From Mesorhizobium sp. B4-1-3 (GTDB taxonomy: Bacteria; Pseudomonadota; Alphaproteobacteria; Rhizobiales; Rhizobiaceae): 64,000 nt of DNA. Numbering within the stretch: position 1 is the stretch's first letter; the number at the start of each line of letters is the position of its first letter. The notes below the pieces were generated by a model that ran no database searches, was not told the DNA's origin, and was given only the letters and a program-made list of their open reading frames with translations. Of this stretch, positions 59,575 to 64,000 are shown in pieces. The DNA lies in the NCBI RefSeq assembly GCF_006439355.1, contig NZ_VFTG01000001.1, positions 434,001 through 498,000 on the forward strand, in the 5' to 3' direction. A program made the translations under genes and the position numbers.

Positions 59575-60691
59575 TTTGGTCTTCCCTCTGGTTGGTCCCG
59601 TTATTGTTGGCATGCGGAAACGCCAGCGGCGCTCCGGCGGCAAAGCCGATGGCGACGGGTTCGCCCGGCTTGAACAGATTGCCTTGGCCGATCACATGGT
59701 CGGCCTTGGCGAGCAGTGATCCGATGCCTCGGACCTCGATCGCGTATTCCGCGGTCGAACCCAGGAAAATCCGGTTGCGGACGATGCCTTTCAGGCTGCC
59801 GCTTCCGGGTGCCGAGAGGCTGAGCGATTCCGGCCGCAGGCTGACCGATACCGCCTCGCCGCGGCTGAGCGGCACCCGCTTGCGCGCCGAAATCACGGTG
59901 CCGTCGGCAAGCGCGACATCGACGAGATCGCCGGAAAGCCTGGCCACCTTGCCGCTGACGAGATTGGTCTTGCCGACGAAATCGGCGACGAACAGGTCGG
60001 CCGGCTCGTCATAGATCTCGCTCGGCTGCCCGAGTTGGACAATGCGGCCGCCATTCATCACGCAGACGAAGTCGCTCATCGAAAGCGCTTCCTCCTGGTC
60101 ATGGGTGACCAGCACGAAGGTGATGCCGATTTCGCGCTGCAGGTTCTGCAACTCGATCTGCATGTCGGTGCGCAGCTTCTTGTCGAGCGCCGCCAGCGGC
60201 TCGTCGAGCAACAGCACCGCCGGCTTGTTGACCAGCGCGCGGGCGAGCGCGACGCGCTGCTGCTGGCCGCCGGACAGCTCATGGATCTTGCGGCGCCCGT
60301 AGCCGGCGAGCTGCACCATCGAAAGCGCCTCGCCGGCCCTTAAGGCGATCTCGTGCGACGACAGTCTGGGCCGCGCCTGGCGCAGCCCATAGGAGATGTT
60401 CTCCTCGACATCGAGATGCGGGAACAGCGCATATTGCTGAAACACCATGTTGACCGGACGCCGGTAGGGCGGGGTTCCGGCCATGTCGCGGCCGCGGATC
60501 AGCACCTGGCCTTCGCTCGGTTGCTCGAAGCCGCCGATCATGCGCAGGCAGGTCGTCTTGCCGCAGCCGGAAGGGCCGAGCAGAGCGACGAAGGCGGAAG
60601 GCGGGATGGCAAGGTCAACGCCTCTCACCGCGGTGACCGCGCCGTAGCGCTTGGTGACCGCGCGAAATTCGATATCGGGCACTGCAGTCAA
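59555..60691 (-). CDS. Spermidine/putrescine-type ABC transporter ATP-binding protein (PotA type)
   Basis: The TTG at 60691 has GGAG eight bases upstream and gives 378 residues; GTG at 60682 is an alternative. Walker A is GPSGCGKTT, the signature LSGGQQQR, and Walker B VLLLDEPLAALD. A C-terminal TOBE_2 domain follows about residue 270. It is first in the minus-strand transporter operon. Its promoter region is shared with the divergent LuxR gene. Confidence 0.92.
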   Translation of the reverse strand: MTAVPDIEFRAVTKRYGAVTAVRGVDLAIPPSAFVALLGPSGCGKTTCLRMIGGFEQPSEGQVLIRGRDMAGTPPYRRPVNMVFQQYALFPHLDVEENISYGLRQARPRLSSHEIALRAGEALSMVQLAGYGRRKIHELSGGQQQRVALARALVNKPAVLLLDEPLAALDKKLRTDMQIELQNLQREIGITFVLVTHDQEEALSMSDFVCVMNGGRIVQLGQPSEIYDEPADLFVADFVGKTNLVSGKVARLSGDLVDVALADGTVISARKRVPLSRGEAVSVSLRPESLSLSAPGSGSLKGIVRNRIFLGSTAEYAIEVRGIGSLLAKADHVIGQGNLFKPGEPVAIGFAAGAPLAFPHANNNGTNQREDQNAEILS

Positions 60692-60752
60692 GCCACGGGC
60701 TCCAGCGACAGCGTGAGGCAATGTCGTGACGCTAGCAGAGCCGATGGCACCT

Positions 60753-60780
60753 AGTATATACCTCGTAGGTGGTATATTTA
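60753..60780. promoter_or_regulatory. Inverted repeat between polyamine ABC operon and luxR
   Basis: TATACCT-CGT-AGGTGGTATA contains two nested palindromes: ACCT-CGT-AGGT, and TATACC paired with GGTATA across 8 bases. It is AT-rich compared with its surroundings and lies between the divergent genes, so it could be the LuxR operator or part of both promoters. Confidence 0.5.
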
Positions 60781-60809
60781 GCCGATTTTATCGTTTAGAG
60801 GGGTATGGA

Positions 60810-61622
60810 TTGGCTGCTTCCCGCAGTGACGACTACAACGCCTTGGCCGCCGTGATCGCCGCCACGCGCGAGACCGGCGGCGATCATTTCGGCAAGGCGA
60901 TCGTCAGCTGGCTGCGCGGCCATGTCCGTTTCGACCACTGCGTGATCTTCGGCTATCGCGGCGCCGCGCGGCCGCCGCTCCTGTTCGAGACCTTCTCGCC
61001 GGCGGAGAGCCACATCTTCGTCGCGCTCTATCAGGAAGGGCCCTATCTGCTCGACCCCTTCCATCACGCCGCGGTCGAGCGCAAGGAAGGTTTTTGGCGC
61101 ATGCGTGAGCTCGCGCCGGACCGTTTTTACGCCAGCGAATACTACCGCTCCTATTATAGCCAGACCAAGCTTGCCGAGGAGGCCGGCTTCTTTGTGCCGC
61201 TGGCCGGCAAGGACGCGCTGGTGCTTTCGCTGATGCGGCTGCGCGCCACCGGTCCGTTCGGAACCGCCGACGCCAGGCTGCTGCGCGACATGGCACCGGC
61301 GGTGATCGGCTTCTGCAAGCAGCGCTGGCCCGCTTTGCCCGCCGACGAGGTTGCGACCCAGCCCTCCGGCGAAACGGCTGCAACGGCCAACGAACTCGAC
61401 CGTGCCCATATCTGGAAGAGCCTGTCGCTGACCTCACGTGAAAAGCAGGTCGTCGACCTCGTGCTTCAGGGCCATTCCACGGAATCGATCGCCAGGTCGC
61501 TCAGGATCGTGCCGGGGACCGTCAAGGTCCACCGCCGCAACATCTATCGCAAGCTGAAGATCAAGTCGCAGGCTGGTCTCTTCGCGCGTTTCGTCGAGAT
61601 CATCGACGCGCGGATCGGATAG
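60810..61622 (+). CDS. LuxR-family transcriptional regulator
   Basis: The frame is open from 60726, but the TTG at 60810 with GAGGGG eight bases upstream is preferred because the inverted repeat at 60753 precedes it; this gives 270 residues. The N-terminal domain (about 1-190) is not a recognised autoinducer-binding domain. The C-terminal LuxR helix-turn-helix is clear (LTSREKQVVDLVLQGHSTES, GTVKVHRRNIYRKL). It is divergent from the polyamine-type transporter and probably regulates it. Confidence 0.85.
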   Translation: MAASRSDDYNALAAVIAATRETGGDHFGKAIVSWLRGHVRFDHCVIFGYRGAARPPLLFETFSPAESHIFVALYQEGPYLLDPFHHAAVERKEGFWRMRELAPDRFYASEYYRSYYSQTKLAEEAGFFVPLAGKDALVLSLMRLRATGPFGTADARLLRDMAPAVIGFCKQRWPALPADEVATQPSGETAATANELDRAHIWKSLSLTSREKQVVDLVLQGHSTESIARSLRIVPGTVKVHRRNIYRKLKIKSQAGLFARFVEIIDARIG

Positions 61623-61770
61623 CAACTCCGGCCGCCCTTGCAGCGGCGCGCGATGAGCGTCTATCGTGCAGCCGAAACGACCGGCCAGGTATTTCGGCGG
61701 CGGCCAGCTATCCCGGCGTCGGATCAGGTGACGAAACAGATTTCAGGATCGATCAACCAGTGCATAGCCA

Positions 61771-62469
61771 ATGGCCGACAAAACACGATTCGGACTGACC
61801 GCTGTCGATACCGTACCCCTGCATGAAAAAGTCTATCTGGAGCTCGTGCGGGCCCTTATGTCGGGTCAGCTCCAGCCTGGTCAGAAGCTGACTTCGCGCA
61901 AGCTCGCCAAGGAGCTTGGCACCAGCGACATGCCGGTTCGCAGCGCTTTCATGCGGCTGCAGGCGCTGCGAGCGTTGAGCCCGATGCCGAACGGCAGCGT
62001 CGAGGTGCCGACGATTTCGGCCGATCGTTTCCAGCAACTGACCGACGTCCGGACGGTCCTGGAAGGCACCGCTACCGAACTCGCGACAAAACGCATCAAC
62101 GGCAACAACCTGCGCGCGATCCGCCGTCTCTGCGCCGAGCTCACCCAGGCCGCCCGCAGCGGCGACATCGACGACTATCTGCGCAAGAACCATGACTTCA
62201 AATTCGAGATCTATCGCCATTGCGGCAACGAGCAGATGATCTTCCTGATCGAAACTGTGTGGATGCAGGTGGGACCTTTCCTGCGCAACCTGCATATCGG
62301 CTTCGAGGACGACCTCGCCGGCATTCTCGGCATCGACCACCACGAGGAGGTCGTGGCGGCGATCGAGGCCGGCGACAGCGAAAGGGCGCGGGGCGCGATC
62401 GTGCGCGATATCGCTGAAGGCGCGACCCACATCCTGAAGCAGGTCAGGTTCCCGAAACCGCGGAACTAG
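61771..62469 (+). CDS. FCD-type GntR transcriptional regulator
   Basis: The 232-residue protein has an N-terminal winged helix (LTSRKLAKELGTSDMPVRSAF, about 41-61) and a C-terminal FCD domain with NHDFKFEIYRHCGN and DHHEEVVAAIEAG, the metal-binding His residues. It sits between the LuxR gene and the second glutamine-synthetase-like gene on the same strand, so it probably regulates the latter or the polyamine module. Confidence 0.92.
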   Translation: MADKTRFGLTAVDTVPLHEKVYLELVRALMSGQLQPGQKLTSRKLAKELGTSDMPVRSAFMRLQALRALSPMPNGSVEVPTISADRFQQLTDVRTVLEGTATELATKRINGNNLRAIRRLCAELTQAARSGDIDDYLRKNHDFKFEIYRHCGNEQMIFLIETVWMQVGPFLRNLHIGFEDDLAGILGIDHHEEVVAAIEAGDSERARGAIVRDIAEGATHILKQVRFPKPRN

Positions 62470-62786
62470 CATTCGGGATCGGCCGAAAACGTCTCCAACT
62501 TCGTCATTCCATGGTCTGCGCGACCGAGCTGTGCTCCTGCTCCGCCCCGGATGACGAAGGTAAGGGCTTACGACCAACTCCCGGCTTGGCTTTCTCTTTG
62601 CTTGTCGTTATGTTGCGATCGCAGATCGCACAGGCGGACCCGAAATGCCTCCCGATATCCCGGCTAGTGAATTGAAAAAATGAAGGAAACCCGCTCGGCG
62701 TCAGCCGAGACGGCCTTCACGAACTCACAAGCTAAAAATTGGATATCGTAGCCGATAGGGCTACAGCACCTGGAAGGGGCTGGAAA
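62470..62786. other. Gap with a small inverted-repeat element upstream of second GS-like gene
   Basis: This 317-base stretch has a 61-base element with 9-bp terminal inverted repeats (CTTCGTCAT at 62499 and ATGACGAAG at 62551), resembling short intergenic repeats of rhizobia. CTCGGC-GTCA-GCCGAG near 62692 is another small hairpin. A GGAAGGGG ribosome site (62772-62779) precedes the TTG start at 62787. No gene is seen. Confidence 0.5.
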
Positions 62787-64000
62787 TTGAGCGATGCGAT
62801 TGCGGACGTTTTGAAGTGGCTGGATAGCAGGAAGGACATCCAGAGCCTGCGGGCGGCGGTGTGCGACCTCAACGGCATCATGCGCGGCAAGCGCATTCCG
62901 GTCGAGCAGGCGAGCAAGGCGCTCGAGGGCAAGCTGCGCATGCCTTACTCGGCCATCGGGCTCGACATATGGGGCGAGGACATCGAAGGCAATGCCCAGG
63001 TGTTCTCGACCGGCGACGCCGACGGGCTTTGCCATTGGACTGGGCGTGGCATCCTGCCCGTCAACTGGACGGCGCACCCGACGGCGCTGTTGCCGGTCTG
63101 GCTGGCGGATGACAGCGGCGCCCCCTACCTCGGCGACCCGCGCCGGGCACTGGCCCGCATCCTCGACCGCTATGCCGCGCTCGGCCTGACGCCCGCCACC
63201 GCGACCGAGCTCGAATTCTACCTTGTCGACCCGACCTCGCAGCGGCCTGTCGGACCGGTCTCACCGGTGACCGGGCGGCGTCTCGATTCCGACGCGGCGC
63301 TTTCGATCGACGAGGTCGACGATTTCGAAGCCTTCATCCACGACATCTACGAAGCCTGCCGCATGCAGGACATTCCGGTCGACACTGCGATCGCCGAGAA
63401 CGGCGTCGGCCAGTTCGAGATCAATCTCAACCATGTGCCCGACGCCTTGCGCGCCGCGGACGACGCTGCGCTCTTCAAGCGCACCGTCAAGGGCATCGCG
63501 CGCAAGCACGGCTTTGCCGCCTGCTTCATGGCCAAGCCCTATGGCGAGCGCGCCGGCAATGGTTTTCATGTTCATTTCAGCGTCCTCGACAAAGAGGGTC
63601 GCAACATCTTCGACAACGGCTCGGACCAAGGCTCCGACACAATGCGCCACGCTGTCGGCGGCCTGCTTGCCGCGATGGCCCAAAGCACGCTGGTGTTCGC
63701 GCCGCATTTCAACTCCTATCGCCGGCTGCGGCCCAGGTCCTATGCGCCGACTGCCGTCGCCTGGGGTTATGAAAACCGCATGGTAGCGATCCGAATTCCG
63801 GGCGGCCCTTCGGCCGCGCGACGCATCGAGCATCGCGTCTCCGGCGCCGACGCCAATCCCTATCTGGTGCTGGCGGCGATTCTGGGCGCGGCGTTGATCG
63901 GCATCGAGCGCCAGCTCTCGCCCGGCGAGCCGACCGGCGGCGAGGGTCAGGGGCTGACGCTCGCCAAGCTGCCGCCCGACTGGGCCTCGGCAATTGCCGC
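62787..64000 (+). CDS. Glutamine synthetase-family protein (gamma-glutamyl-polyamine synthetase-like), C-terminus beyond window
   Basis: The frame runs from the TTG at 62787 (GGAAGGGG seven bases upstream) to the right edge, about 404 residues; the end is missing. An in-frame TTG at 62739 is less likely. The sequence has AVCDLNGIMRGKRIPVEQ, TATELEFYLVD, GVGQFEINLNHV and SGADANPYLVLAAILGAAL, as in PuuA/GlnT-type ligases. It is clearly diverged from the protein at 54133. A different amine substrate is likely but not shown. Confidence 0.9.
   Translation, partial: MSDAIADVLKWLDSRKDIQSLRAAVCDLNGIMRGKRIPVEQASKALEGKLRMPYSAIGLDIWGEDIEGNAQVFSTGDADGLCHWTGRGILPVNWTAHPTALLPVWLADDSGAPYLGDPRRALARILDRYAALGLTPATATELEFYLVDPTSQRPVGPVSPVTGRRLDSDAALSIDEVDDFEAFIHDIYEACRMQDIPVDTAIAENGVGQFEINLNHVPDALRAADDAALFKRTVKGIARKHGFAACFMAKPYGERAGNGFHVHFSVLDKEGRNIFDNGSDQGSDTMRHAVGGLLAAMAQSTLVFAPHFNSYRRLRPRSYAPTAVAWGYENRMVAIRIPGGPSAARRIEHRVSGADANPYLVLAAILGAALIGIERQLSPGEPTGGEGQGLTLAKLPPDWASAIA

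Noticed and set aside
1..64000. Integrated phage, transposon or genomic island boundaries
   Set aside because: No integrase, transposase, tRNA attachment site or clear composition break was seen. Gene content is ordinary for a rhizobial chromosome.

Overview
The window is high-GC, gene-dense DNA from an alphaproteobacterium of the order Rhizobiales, most like a Mesorhizobium chromosome. This assignment is an inference from the gene content (rhizobial C-P lyase, many sugar and polyamine ABC transporters, numerous GntR-type regulators) and from short palindromic intergenic repeats typical of that group. I see no rRNA, tRNA, CRISPR array, phage or transposase gene. Genes at both edges (a CopC/CopD protein on the left, a glutamine-synthetase-like protein on the right) are cut by the window.

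Layout. 1-2.7 kb: a minus-strand periplasmic copper-handling cluster (DUF2946, PCuAC chaperone, YcnI, CopC-CopD). 2.8-10.7 kb: a sugar-acid module with a GntR regulator, an altronate/galactarate-type dehydratase, a ribose-type ABC transporter and a zinc alcohol dehydrogenase; two promoter regions share a TGTTTTTT-N3-GATAAA motif. 10.7-22.2 kb: a phosphonate system, phnF divergent from phnGHIJKL, a hexapeptide acyltransferase, a 2H-phosphoesterase-like gene, then phnCDEE. A good PhoB box and a PhnF-type inverted repeat precede phnG. No phnM, phnN, phnO or phnP is present.

22.3-30 kb: a catabolic island with three TIM-barrel sugar epimerases, a Gfo/Idh/MocA dehydrogenase, an enolase-superfamily dehydratase, an FCD-type GntR regulator and a D-2-hydroxyacid dehydrogenase. 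30-35 kb: mixed genes (exported small protein, amidase, GFA protein, MFS exporter with a divergent AraC regulator, DUF4437-like cupin). 35-40.8 kb: a six-gene minus-strand carbohydrate ABC transporter with two ATPases and a 78-residue membrane protein. The same pair of operator sequences (TGGTATTACCA and TGGTCGAACCA) lies at both the epimerase island and this transporter, which ties the two into one probable regulon.

41-52 kb: a TetR regulator, a Tm-1-like ATP-binding protein next to its usual TIM-barrel partner and a cupin, a divergent M24 peptidase, and an oligopeptide-type ABC operon ending in an L-2-amino-thiazoline-4-carboxylate hydrolase-like gene. 52-64 kb: a polyamine-type module with a DeoR regulator, a gamma-glutamylputrescine-oxidase-like flavoprotein, a gamma-glutamylputrescine-synthetase-like enzyme, an SDR dehydrogenase, a spermidine/putrescine-type ABC transporter, LuxR and GntR regulators, and a second glutamine-synthetase-like gene.

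Recurrent non-coding structure is the other theme. Four of the five ABC solute-binding-protein genes are followed at once by strong hairpins. A GATCATG-type palindrome recurs between genes. A C-rich repeat forms a 33-bp perfect inverted repeat at 47.7 kb, and a related stretch sits in frame inside an ABC ATPase gene at 50.0 kb.
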